DNA from: Galbula dea
Taxonomy: Eukaryota > Chordata > Aves > Piciformes > Galbulidae
Assembly: GCA_013399015.1 (NCBI GenBank)
Contig: VWZX01004666.1
Location: 5,052,979 to 5,116,978, forward strand
DNA length: 64,000 nt
Direction: 5' to 3'
Every line of letters begins with the position of its first letter. The stretch's first letter is position 1. Positions 25,255 to 35,530 of the stretch are shown piece by piece. The notes under the pieces are model-generated. The model was not told the DNA's origin. It saw only the letters and a program-made list of their open reading frames with translations, and did no database searches. Made by a program: the position numbers and the translations under genes.

Positions 25255-25430
25255 CGGGGAGCTGTTATACAAAGGCAGCAGTGATATTATTCATTAACAG
25301 TAATCTGCCATTAGAACATTGACAAATGGCCCCTCGTCGCCTGAGCATCAGTTCTTGTACAGCCCATAAAGCATGGGGACAGTTTAAATATGGACCTGCT
25401 CAGCTCGGGCCGGGGGTGATCCGTCTTCCT
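25255..25430. promoter_or_regulatory. Candidate conserved element
   Basis: GTGATATTATTCATTAACAG, then TAATCTGCCATTAGAAC and CCCCTCGTCGCC, ending with a run of GGGGACAGTTTAAATATGG. Confidence 0.35.
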
Positions 25431-26449
25431 GGCCATAGCACAGGTGCGGCAGGGCTGCCTCCAAATGACCACATTTAGGGGGGACCTGTGCTCCCACAGC
25501 CTGCCCAGGCAGCCACCAGGACTGGAAAGCTCACTCCTTGTACTGCCAGTGTCTCAGCCTGTGGACAGCAGTCGTGGCAGCACTCAGCCTTCCAAGCCTC
25601 CGTGAGGGTGGCATCTAGGGACACTGGTCTTGTGAGGAGCCAGGAAGGTGGCAGAGGTGGGAGAATGCCAGCAGGATGGCAAGCGTGGGGATGTGGCCCC
25701 TTTCCTTTTTCCCCTGTGCCCAGGATGGGTGCAGAGGTGATGCTTCCCCCAGGTGAGCATTGCTCCTCCTGGCATTCTGTTCCCACAGCACAGTTGCATC
25801 ATGCCCAGGCTTCAGGCCAAGCTCTTGCTGCCAAAATCCTTGAGCTCTTTCTGGTTTCACAGCAGTGCTGCTTTTTAGCAGCTGGAAGGAAGGTGTGCAC
25901 CATGAGCTGGGGGCTTTCTGCCTCCATCCCAACAGAGGAGCACAGTGGGAATGTTTGTCCCTCTCCACGGACAAGGACAGTCAGCGATGCTGAGCAGCAG
26001 CAGACTCCAGCCCTAATTAAAAGACAGGTCCTGCCATCCCACACATATGCATGTTCCAGTGTTCCTGGTTGGCACCACGGCCAAGAGTTTGACAAGGCAC
26101 GGAGAGGGCTGGGCATGAGTGGTGAGGCTTTGTTGTGCTGCAGTGGGTAATGCTAAAACACCGTGTGGGATGGTTAAAAACTGGCAGGGCTAATCCAGCC
26201 GGGGCAAGGGGAGGTTGTGGTGGCACATCACCCCCTCTACATTAGTAGCCTGGCTGAAGAGGGTCCTGGAGGTGACCAGGCCCCAGCACCTTGGGGCGAG
26301 CTTGACCTCAGTCGTTCCGTGGCCACGTGGGAGATGCAAGGTGATGCTCAGAAGGGTCATGGCAAGGCAAGGGGCAGGGAGGAAGGGCAGAGCTACTGCT
26401 CCGCTTGCAGGAGGCAGGATAACCCCAGGCTGACCCCTTTCACACACAC

Positions 26450-26850
26450 CTCACAACACCCCTAAATCAATTGCATCTTATTATTACAATATCAATATAC
26501 AATATTCCTACAATAACACCATTGATTTTCTACTCAGAGGCTGCACCTAAGTCTGTTTTAAAGAGGAGGAAGTTAATAGTGCCCTCATTAAAAATCTATA
26601 GATTACCCCCCACCCCCAAAAAAGAAAAAGCAGTTTATATTCATTAGGGCTATTGAATATAAAGTAATATGTTTGTGTAGGACATTGGAGTAATGTGATA
26701 ATCCGTCCGCATATCAGGGAGAAATCCACTTAGCAACCCTGTCAGCTTGACAAGAAAAATGTGCCCATAAAGTCACGAATACATTGAGGGAGCAAGCATG
26801 AGGAGAGCAAGGGCCTCTGCGTGCATGCGCATGCTTGTGCGGCACCCACA
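26450..26850. promoter_or_regulatory. Candidate conserved element plus NRF1-like palindrome
   Basis: CTTATTATTACAATATC, then CATTAAAAATCTATAG, GAATATAAAGTAATATG and GATAATCCGTCCGCATATC. Its downstream edge carries GCATGCGCATGC (26823-26834), a perfect 12-bp palindrome resembling an NRF1 site. Confidence 0.4.
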
Positions 26851-27125
26851 GAGCCACCATCACCCTAGTCACACATCCCCCTGCTTCAGCTGGGAGACCC
26901 TGGTGGGCACCTCAACAGCCCCTGAAGGTGATTGGGACTAGGGCATACTGCATACACTGGAGGCAGGGGGCTCTGCCAGGCTTCACAGCCCCAGGCAGGG
27001 CCACCCTAATGGGATGGGGCCAGCGTGTGTCAGCGTGTCTGTTGGGGCAGTGCCACCATGGACACATACCCCTGGGGGAGAGCGGGACTGGGGGGCATAG
27101 GGTGGGCAGGGCAGCCTGTGCCCCG

Positions 27126-27155
27126 CCCCCCCCCCCCCCCCCCCCCCCCCCCCCN
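27126..27155. repeat. C29 homopolymer abutting an N
   Basis: 29 consecutive C immediately followed by N (27155). The true length is probably unresolved and the N may hide a larger gap. The tract could form i-motif/G-quadruplex structures, which would explain sequencing failure (inference). Confidence 0.92.
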
Positions 27156-27164
27156 CAGCAAAGC

Positions 27165-27565
27165 AATCCCGTTTGCACTCTCTTAGGCTGTCAATGGCCA
27201 TTTTTGTAATAGAAATTTCTTTCACAAGGTAACGATGGCCAGATTTAGAGGATTTCATATTGCTAATAATTCCCCAAACAGTCATCTGACTGTGTTGTTT
27301 TAAAAGCCGCTTAGTTTTTTGCTTTGGAGTTTATGAAAATCTCCCACTCTAATATCCCGAGAGCCAGCCTATAATTGTGTTATTAAATCAATCGGAGCGG
27401 ATTACATTGTAAAATCAATAGATGGCTGTAATTGCATATTAGAAAGTTGTTCTGCTGTTGTTGATTTTTTTTTTACATGGATAATCATAATAAGCATGTT
27501 TACCTTAGTGCTGATTTGGAATGAGTCTCACTAAATGACTTATGACTAGTTTGGCACTTCCAATG
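27165..27565. promoter_or_regulatory. Strong candidate conserved element
   Basis: ATTTCATATTGCTAATAATT, TGTTATTAAATCAATCGGAG, GATTACATTGTAAAATCAAT, GTAATTGCATATTAG and ATAATCATAATAAGCATG. It begins right after the C29/N position, so its upstream edge may be incomplete. Confidence 0.45.
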
Positions 27566-28784
27566 CCAGGGGGTCAAGGCATCATTTGGGATGGTGAGGC
27601 TGATGCTGCTGGCATGGGCATGTGGGTGGCATCAACCTGCCGTGATCCCAGCAGCTTTGCAGGACAGCACCCTGGAGCCCTGGGCAGCTTCTAGCACTGG
27701 CACCTGGTGTGAGAGCACATAAGGGCTTTGGGGAGACAGCTGTGAGGGTCAGGAAGCAGCCAGCAGTCCAGAGGAGCTCCTCAGGGACCAGCTTGGTGGT
27801 CCCAGGATGTGCCATGAGGTTTTGCTGCCAGTCTGGCTGCTCCCCAGGGCTCTGCATAGTTGCTTTTTCAGCAAGATGGATCAATAACCAAGTCCCAGTG
27901 GTCCACAGCAGCCCAGGGCAATGCTGGGGTAGGGAGAGGGTGAGAATGGTAGTGAGGACACAGTTCAGAGGCCAGGATTGTTCTTCTGTTACTTTTTTGG
28001 AGGAGTAGGCCAGGACTGGCTGTGGGGTGGTGGTACTTTGGGCACAAGTGGTTGAACTCCTCCTACCTTGGTTTAACTGGATTTCAAGCCACCATTTCCC
28101 TGTTAGGTCCCACTGGAAGCTGACTCCAGGGGCAGGTCCAGTGGTGTTTTCCCCAGAGCTCAGCAGGCCAAGGAGTAAGATGGATGGAGCAAGGGGTTTT
28201 AGGGATAGTGAGGAGCTCCCTTGAGCAGAAACAAGTGGCAGCAGGAGCAGGACACTCATTGTCTACTGGACCTTTCTGGAGCTATCTCCACCTTGGCCAG
28301 TGGAGAGCACAGAGGCACAGGGAGATGGGCTCATCTCTGCCTCCACATCAGTCAGTGAAGCTGGGGATATCTCTTCGTTGTCAGGCTGTCCTCAAGCCTC
28401 TCTTCCGTGGTCTGACACACCAGCAGGGGTAAGGATGCCATGGGGGGACACTCAGTAGGCCCATGGTTCTGACAAGGATGTTACCTCTCCCTCTGCCAGT
28501 CATGAGCCAAGAAGGTTCCTGGCAGCTTGGGGCAGCCCCACAGGGAGCTGTGTGTGGGGGAAGCCCCCTGCACTTCCAGCTGTTGCTGGGGCATGGGTGG
28601 TGTCTTTGCTACTGGGTCACCAGACTCCGCAGGGCTGGTTAGGGCTGCTGGTCTGGCAGAGAGCAGTAAGGAGGCCTGGCACCCCTATCCCTGAAGGCAG
28701 GTGCCTGGCAGCAGAGAAGCACTGCCCGTGTGCACAAGGCCCTCAATCCGGCACACGGCACTGTCAGCAGGCAGCCTGCTGTCT

Positions 28785-29010
28785 CCTAGACAGTGAAATA
28801 TGGCCACAATTAGCCCGGATACAGTTCAATTATGATAAACAGCGTTTGCACCCTTTAAGCCGTGATTAAAAGGCCTCCTCCCGTTGATAGAGAGACCTAA
28901 TTTCACATTATTATCGCTGTAGCTTGATTATAAAGCACTCCTTGGATTTACAGTTGGGAGATGGATGTGGAGGCTTCTTTATCATTTACACATCAGTAAT
29001 GATGCAGCCT
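28785..29010. promoter_or_regulatory. Strong candidate conserved element
   Basis: GCCACAATTAGCCCGGATAC, then CAATTATGATAAACAGCG, AGCCGTGATTAAAAGGCC and CACATTATTATCGCTGTAGC followed by TTGATTATAAAGCAC. CpGs are retained throughout an AT-rich block. Confidence 0.5.
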
Positions 29011-29139
29011 TCCCTCTACCACAACATCCATTCAGTGGCAGTGGGAAGAGGGGGGCCCTGCCTGTGTCCCCCCCTCCTGGGGCACCCTCTCCCCGTGTCA
29101 GCCGGGCCCTGCTGCCACATGCAAGTGGGCAAAGTCACC

Positions 29140-29475
29140 CTTACGGTAACAGCTTGATAAATGGGCGGGCGGTAATGAAATGGAGACATCAAGGCGTGGG
29201 GCGAGGAAGAAAGAGTGGTAATCGGAACGAGTGGAGCTGTCCCGAAACGGAGGGGAGCGGGAAGAAGGATCGCCTCTGCGCCGTGTGCTGTCAAGGGAGA
29301 AATTACACATTTACTCTTGCTTTTTCTTAAGGAGACGGCCCTCATAGATCAAAACATGGATTTACAAGCCAATTTTCAACATGAAATATAGACACCAGGA
29401 ATCAATTTAAGCCCGGCTTCTATTTTAGCAAACGGTGCCTGAGTTTAGTCCCAGGTAAATAACACCAGCCAGAGC
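29140..29475. promoter_or_regulatory. Candidate conserved element
   Basis: GCTTGATAAATGGGCGGGCG, GGTAATGAAATGG, GGTAATCGGAACGAGTGG, GAAATTACACATTTACTC and AATCAATTTAAGCCCGG. The closest island to the ERI3 terminal exon, about 0.85 kb upstream of it. Confidence 0.45.
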
Positions 29476-30303
29476 CTTTCCCCTCCCCAGCTTGCTGCCT
29501 CACCACTGCTCGCTCTGGCAGCTACGATGCTGCCAGCTCCCAGCACCTGCGTTGTCCGCACTGGCGATGGCTGTGGCTTGCTGGCCTGGCCACCCATTGC
29601 TTGTCAGTCTGGGGCCAGATGGCACCAAGGGCTGGCTCTGGTGAGGCTGACAATGACCCCAAACTGTAGCAGTGAGTGGAGTAAGCCAGATGCCATGCAC
29701 CCCCTCCCTGAGGAGGGCAAGGGGAAGGAGAGGACCCTGGTCAGCTGGTGGATGGCAGCTCTAGCATCACCTGCTATCCCCATCCCAGTGTGGGGACAGC
29801 CCCTTTGCTGGCCAGTGCCACCAAGGGACAAGTGCTGGAAGAAGAGGCTGGGGTGAGTGGCACTGGACTTGCTGGGAAGCAGCCACTGACCAAGAGCCTG
29901 CGTGTGGCTGCCTTTCAGGAATACTGCCTTGCCCATCCACTGGCTCCCCACAGGTTATGGGGCAAGCACCAGCCTGGAGGACCCAGGGATGTGTCAGCCA
30001 GCAGCCTGGATAATGCCACTGGCCCAGACAAGTGTCCAGGTCCTTGGCATAGATCTGTGGATGCAGGTGGGCAGTGCTGGAGGTCCTACAGTCACCCCGT
30101 ATCACCACAAGGCACTAAGGACAGAGTGCCTGGTCTGGTGAGGACACAGGGGCTGTGCCTAGAGATGCGTGGCCTACCCACCTCTGGGAACATGGGAGGC
30201 CATGCAGCTCCAGGCACAACCCCAGAGTGGGACTCAGAGCTTGGTCTAACAGGTCACAGTCAAATCATGGCTGTAACCTCACATCTCTCTGCTCTCTCTG
30301 CAG

Positions 30304-30386
30304 ATGACTGTAAGAACATCGCCAACATCATGAAGACACTGGCCCATAGAGGCTTCATCTTCAAGCAGACCTCCAAACCCTTTTGA
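30304..30386 (+). CDS. ERI3: ERI3 last coding exon (exoribonuclease family member 3), C-terminus
   Basis: Last coding exon of the DEDDh-family 3'-5' exoribonuclease ERI3 (prion-protein interactor), related to ERI1/3'hExo. The sequence shows a pyrimidine-rich acceptor ending CTCTGCAG, then a split Asp codon (G supplied by the previous exon, AT here), and the reading DDCKNIANIMKTLAHRGF followed by a short tail ending SKPF and TGA. In this family the HxGxDD region forms the last exonuclease motif: the His sits at the end of the preceding exon and the second Asp (fully encoded here) is the final metal-binding acidic residue, by analogy with ERI1. The first 27 residues match the vertebrate ERI3 C-terminus as I remember it; the His in LAHRGF is Tyr in human, from memory. 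No other ERI3 exon was recognised upstream in the window, so the rest of the gene lies before position 1. An open frame runs upstream from 30304 to 29748, but it is intronic read-through. The neighbouring gene DMAP1 is convergent. Confidence 0.93.
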
Positions 30387-31775
30387 TCCCCAAGGCAAGC
30401 CAGGCAAGGGCTGCATGTGCCCGGCGCCGGCGAGGCGGGGAGGACGGGCTCCAGCATTAAAAAAAAAATGGCATCCGAGGCCAGAGGAACCGACACAAAA
30501 AAAATCTCAATTTCAGCTGTTAACTCCAGTAGAGGTTGTATATATGGGAAGGCAAATCTGTGTAGACCTGATGTGACTCCCTCTCTGGGCTGCTCCGGAC
30601 ATTATGCCATGCTAGCGGACAGCCGCGTAGGGCGCTTGCACCATATTTTAGACTTGTAGTTTGTTCTTTTTCTTTGGCTCCCGATTTCCATCCCTCCCTC
30701 CATATCCCACCCCGTCCTCCCTCTCCCACCCCGTAGCCAGAGCATCCCCCATCTCCTTCCTCCCTGGCATGGGCCATCCCCGCCTTCCCTTCTTTCTTTT
30801 CTCTGGTTTTATGTTTTCAGGCCTCAATGGCTGCTGCAGCGAGGTCGGCGTGCACCTACACCCGGGCAGCGTTCATGGAGGCTCAGCAGTGTCGAGACGG
30901 CCCCTCGTCCTCCCCGCCAGACCCCCTCACCTCTCCCCTGAGCGCCTTTTCCCCTTTTTGAGTCAACACTAACCCCTCTCTGACTCCTGTATGTGACAAA
31001 CGCGATCCGTCTCTTTATGTTCAAGGTGAAGTGCCTGTATTCNCGTCCCCGTCCTGTCTGCTCGTGCCTCTTGCGGGGCTGCGTGGGATGCCCAGCCCTG
31101 CTTCGGCCCCGTCGACCGATTCCAGCTCCACCGGGACAGGCCCGCCGCAGCACCGCGTCCGTTGCCGGCGGTGGACGTGCCAGCGTGCGCTGGCCCCCAG
31201 CCCATAGGTACTCGAGCAGGGGAGCTGCAAATTGCCCCAGGTCCCTGACCCCTCTCCCCTCCGACCCCGTCCAGCCTCCCTCGCTTCCTGAGCTGAGGCT
31301 TAGCCCCCACGTGCCCACGGTCCCCGCGGGCCGGGCCGTGCCCCTCACAGGTCCCCACAGACGCTCAGCAGCAGCTGGCTTGTTGCCTGAGAGAGTTGCC
31401 GAGCACATCCCCTCCGGCTGGGTGGGCTCCCAGTTGGCCAGGGCAGTTGGGGGGCAGCCGTGGGGCAGGCTGAGGGCAGACATCCCCCCCCGGTGTCACC
31501 CAGCCCCGGGGCCCTGCTGAATGGAGCCCTCATCCGGGCGCTGACCTGCAGGGAGGCTGCAGCCCCGGGCCCGTGCGTGCATGGCCTGGAGCGAAGCCGG
31601 TGACGGCAGCCAGAAGGGCAATACAGGCACTGAACTTGGCGGTACATGACTGCATGGTGTGTGGTGTTCCAGTTAAACCAACCGATAATGCAAACCCAGC
31701 ATTTTCATTGTCTAGTTATTCCAATCCTTGCTGTAAATGTGCCACATGAATAAAGTTTGGGGGTAAAGGAGCCCG
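30387..31775 (+). other. ERI3: ERI3 3' UTR
   Basis: The region runs from the ERI3 stop codon to just past the AATAAA at 31749-31754. Two parts look constrained because they are AT-rich with CpGs kept in a GC-rich setting: about 30445-30690 (A-runs, then a T-rich stretch) and about 31650-31760 (the last hundred bases before the poly(A) signal). The middle, about 31040-31600, is very GC- and CpG-rich and contains a single N at 31043, so the local sequence or length may be wrong there. The extent is inferred from the poly(A) signal only; shorter 3' UTRs are possible. Confidence 0.7.
31749..31754 (+). promoter_or_regulatory. ERI3: Canonical poly(A) signal AATAAA for ERI3
   Basis: An exact AATAAA hexamer is followed about 40 bases later by a GT-rich stretch at about 31788-31820 (repeated TGTATG/TGTGTATGGGGGTG words). 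This is the usual downstream element for cleavage and polyadenylation. The cleavage site would fall near 31765-31780. Confidence 0.75.
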
Positions 31776-32538
31776 GGCTGTGCCCATGCATGTATGAGTG
31801 TGTATGGGGGTGGGAAGGCAAAGGTGGGGGTGTACCAGGTAAGTACAAGGAAGCAGTGTGCGTCTCCAGGGGCTGCCCTCCCTGGGGTATGGTACCCCAG
31901 CATGTCCACACTCCCCAAAAAAGCAAGGTTTCTGTCTTTGAAAGGGAAGTCTAGGTTCTCCGCTGTTGGGAGCACTGCCTCAGTCTCCAGCGTGAGCACC
32001 TCAGGTGGGCCCAGCAATCTCCCCCACCACCTCGAGTTTGCTTGTGCCTCAGGACAGCTCCTGAGGATGTCACCATCCCAGCTAGGCTGCACCTATAGGT
32101 GTGCCCCAGCACAGCCTTCTGCATGGTGCAGGGTGTCAGCCACCACTCTCTCCCACTAGCATCTGTTACCCTGCCCTACAGCCTGGCACACTGTACACAC
32201 ACAGCCACTGTCACACTTAGAGCATCTCTGCTACAGACTGGAGCCAGTGTGTCTCTGCCCTAGGCACTGGGACACCCACTCCACCCCAGGCAGCAGAGCC
32301 AGGGCAAGCACAGCACCATGGATGCACACAGGAGTCACACCTGGCTGCACAGGAACCACCAGCACATCCAGGTGCCCACAGAATCTGCCCAGTGCCATGA
32401 TGTCACCGGCTGAGAAGACACAGCTGTCCAGCTGGCACAGTGGACAGCTGCCAGAGGCAACGGGCAGCCCTAGCCCACTTGCTCCAAGCAAAGGTCACAA
32501 GGGTTTTAATGGCTCCCGCTGTGCAGCCCCTGATCAGC
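31776..32538. other. Intergenic gap between convergent ERI3 and DMAP1
   Basis: About 0.75 kb separates the ERI3 poly(A) site from the best candidate DMAP1 poly(A) site. The sequence is CA/TG-rich and unremarkable apart from the GT-rich downstream element of ERI3 at its start. No exon or repeat was recognised. Confidence 0.5.
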
Positions 32539-32544
32539 TTTATT
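32539..32544 (-). promoter_or_regulatory. DMAP1: Candidate poly(A) signal for DMAP1 (AATAAA on - strand)
   Basis: The + strand reads TTTATT, which is AATAAA on the - strand in the context GGTCAATAAAGCTGATC. It is the only exact canonical hexamer I found on the - strand between the last recognised DMAP1 exon and the ERI3 poly(A) site. Variant ATTAAA signals also occur (e.g. near 33495 and 34022), so the assignment is tentative. The downstream TTGTG/TTTGCTTGG words are only mildly GT-rich. Confidence 0.4.
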
Positions 32545-33530
32545 GACCTATTTTCAGTGGAGTCATCTAATTAGTTTTCTATGAAAACTAAGAACTTGGC
32601 CTTTGCCCTTTACTCTTGAAGGCGAGAATGTGACTCAGAGGACGTTGTCACAAAGGATCGATCACCAGTTACACTTGAAAGGCAAGCAGAGGGGATGCAG
32701 GGTGCCTAGTAGGTAGGCAGTAGGGCAGAGGCCAGAGCCACCTGTGCCCATTGTCTCCTTTGCACAACCCACTGCAGGCAGTGGCTGCACAGGCATGGTG
32801 ACCACTGTCAGGTTCCCACTGTGTTCAGTCCTGCAGCTGCCCCAAAAGGCCTACAGAGCCACTCCCTTAACTGGCAAGTCCATCCAAGGGATGGACAAGG
32901 TAGTGCTGACACATGCTCCAAAATGAGCCATGCTCGCCTATCCCTGCACCTCCAGCCCTGGGGTCATGCAGGCATGGGCTCCTGGGAAGGCATCCCCCCT
33001 ATTCCTGGTGGGTGCTAGGCAGACTGCAAACAGAGCATGGAATTTGCATGGCTAAAAGTTAAATACAACACACACACAGATTTCATCAGAGGCCCTGGCA
33101 CGGCTGCCTTCACAGGATCTGATTAACAGGGAAATAAAAGGGCCAGAGAACCAACACAGCAGTGTGAACAGATGCCCTATAAAAATCAAATACAAGGTAA
33201 TCAAGGGGACCAAAAGGTACATTTAAAAAAACAAAAACCCACCCTGGAAACAAAGGAGCTGAGCTTTGTGGTTTTCCTGGGAGGGCTGTGGAATTAATGG
33301 GGAAGAGCACATGTGTTTGATAATCTTTATATGGCAAAAGACCCATCTTTCAAATATGTCACAAATTCATATTAATCACCTTCCTATTGCCTTCTGTGGC
33401 ACAGCTATTCCAGTTGCCTTGGGCAAAATTGGGAACTGTCTGGTTAAAAAAAATGTTTTACATTATAATTTACAAGAGCCTACAAGTCTAGTTTCTTTTA
33501 ATGGAAAGAACGATTAAAAAAAAAAGAGGA

Positions 33531-33589
33531 ATATATATACACCCTGGTATATATACACATATATATGTTAAAATATATATATATATAAA
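33531..33589. repeat. Imperfect (AT)n / TATA microsatellite
   Basis: Alternating AT interrupted by ACACCCTGG, ACACA and GTTAAA. Adjacent arms can pair with each other. It lies in the DMAP1 3' region. Confidence 0.9.
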
Positions 33590-35329
33590 AGACATATTGT
33601 AACTCCATCTGGAAAGAGAGAATGTTTGATCTTAACAATGTAACTTCTAGCTTTCAAACAGGCTCAGAAAACAAGAAGTCAGCAGGAGTTCAGATAAAGG
33701 AAGCTTAAAAGTCAAATAATTCTGACTCTGAACTCGAGACTTCTTAGACTGAAGGTCCTTTCCTTTACCCATTAATAGGCTGACTTGTGAGCTCAGGAAC
33801 AAAGTGCTGCAATGTGAGGATTTCTGAGAGTCACTCATTACAGATCACTGAGTGGAGTCTGAGTTGCAGAAATCAAAGCATCCAATCTGGAGTAACTGGC
33901 TGAACTTCTGCTTGGAACTAATTTGTTCTGAGTTCAGCTCACCTTTCACCTCATGAAGGCCCTGAGTAAAGGCCCTACTGGGGTCAGCAGCAGACAGCAC
34001 TGGGGGGATCCCAGCTCAGCTTTAATGGTCAGCTATGGGCACCAGTAGCCCCTAAAAGAGGGTGGGCAGGCAGCCACGGTAGAAGGAATATGGTGGACAC
34101 AGCAGGGCAGAATGGTGCCAAGCTTCCCACTGCCCCATAGTGGTCTCATTGCTGAGACAGGCAGACGCCTCCCCTAAACTGGGCTAAAACACCCTGCTGT
34201 GATGTCCCTCATCCCCACTGCTGGCCAAAGGGGATGGCAGCAGCCAGCTTTTGCCACAACCAGTATCTCAAGACCCTGGTGTGCCTTTGCCCATGTGTTC
34301 CAATTCCTGGAAAGGAACCTAGGAATGACAGGCAGGGCTTGGGAGTCAGGACTCCTAGTTGTTTTTTCTGGCTTTGCCACTCACTCTCTCCAACATCTGT
34401 AGCAAGATACTTCTCTCCAGGGAAACAAATCTGGCTTCAGGGGAGCAGCTGGTTTGGAGGCTGAACTAATCCATGCTTAATCCAGCATGTGGAGTACCAT
34501 GGACGGGCAGTCCTAAACAGCACAAAGGGATACTTCAACTCTGGAATCTGAAGAAAAAAGATTAACTGATTCCCCTAGGGCTCTCCCCACCCCAGTAGCT
34601 CAGTGGCAAAGCACACACTCAAACCCAGCAGTTCAAGGCTGGCGTGGCAGGGTTAAACCACTGAAGCAAGCTCTGTGAGAAGGGTAAGGCGTCACCCACA
34701 AGGACTCACAGCCAGGGCTGCAGGAGTCAAGGGAGCCACTACGAAGCACTGCTGTGTTTGCTCTGCAGAGGGCTGCTTGCTTGCACTACCACTATTGCTA
34801 CCCTCACTGCAAGCACCCCAAGGTAGGGAAAAGGCACTGTGCTCACAGGGCCAGTCTGCTTTCTCGGTGCTGTGTCCTGGGCCTACTGCCTCCCACACTG
34901 TCCCCATGGCATCAGGGTGTTGGGACACCTCAGGATTACTGCTGAGCAGTGTGGGGGACACATGCATACACCTCATCAGCCAAACAGCTAGTAACTGCTT
35001 CACCCACCTCTCTTCTCAGAGCTAACCCTGGGCCACTGATCTTCAGAGGCCAACAATACTGAGCAAGAGGCACTGAGCCAGCTCCTGCCAGCTCTGAGTA
35101 GGGCAAGGACTATCACGTACACACAGCCTCTGCTCAGCTCAGCCCATCATTGGTCTCTCCCACTACCACATTGTCTAGAACCACAGGAAAGGTTCAGGGC
35201 AACCATAGTACCAGGCCCTCTCTGATTCTCCAAACATACCTGAGCCAGGCAGAACGTGGTACAGCAGCCCCGTTCCTCTCCTCTCCAAGATACCCCTCCA
35301 GCTGGGATGTAATTTTTCCCCCCTCAAAA

Positions 35330-35530
35330 GGTAGCATAAAATGGTCACAGTGTGAATGTGCTTGACCTTTTGTCTTGGACTAATCTAATTGTGTCGTCTT
35401 TGTGTAATCAACCAGTAAAGGTCAGTGCTGTATTTAACATGGGGGCCCTTTAGGTACTGAATTTGCCTTGCAGTGAATTAACTTGATTATATTTCTTTCA
35501 AATATGTCAGAGACCAGGTCACTTTAACCC
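35330..35530. promoter_or_regulatory. AT-rich block in the DMAP1 3' region
   Basis: GGACTAATCTAATTGTGTCG, TGTAATCAACCAGTAAAGG and GAATTAACTTGATTATATT stand out from the surrounding CA-rich DNA. It could be a conserved 3' UTR segment or an enhancer. Confidence 0.3.

Larger units (their letters stand above)
1..30303 (+). other. ERI3: ERI3 last intron (partial, at least 30.3 kb)
   Basis: Everything upstream of the ERI3 terminal exon reads as intron of that gene. No splice-flanked exon with a recognisable ERI3 peptide was found, in particular none encoding the expected penultimate segment ending HSGI. The background is GC-rich and rich in CTG/CAG-type words, with many stop-free but unconserved-looking frames. 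I see nothing specific in the GC-rich spacers at about 600-2430, 4440-5400, 5880-7190, 7915-8660, 9010-9815, 9930-11600, 12270-12890, 13180-14010, 15060-15490, 16070-16650, 17090-17920, 18220-18940, 19545-20025, 20240-21325, 21590-22595, 23810-24585, 24795-25250, 25440-26440, 26850-27120, 27565-28780 and 29480-30300. Between them lie AT-rich islands listed separately as candidate regulatory elements. Mobile elements are almost absent. Confidence 0.85.

Noticed and set aside
25488..26150. 220-codon + strand open frame in the ERI3 intron
   Set aside because: No recognisable domain or conserved motif; overlapping frames on the other strand are just as open, as expected for GC-rich intron.
29748..30303. 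Long frame running into the ERI3 last exon, as if it were one large exon
   Set aside because: A good acceptor (pyrimidine tract then CAG) sits exactly where the conserved ERI3 peptide begins; upstream residues do not resemble ERI3.
30824..31483. 219-codon - strand frame in the ERI3 3' UTR
   Set aside because: It lies antisense in CpG-rich DNA, spans an N, and is Gly/Arg-rich with no domain.
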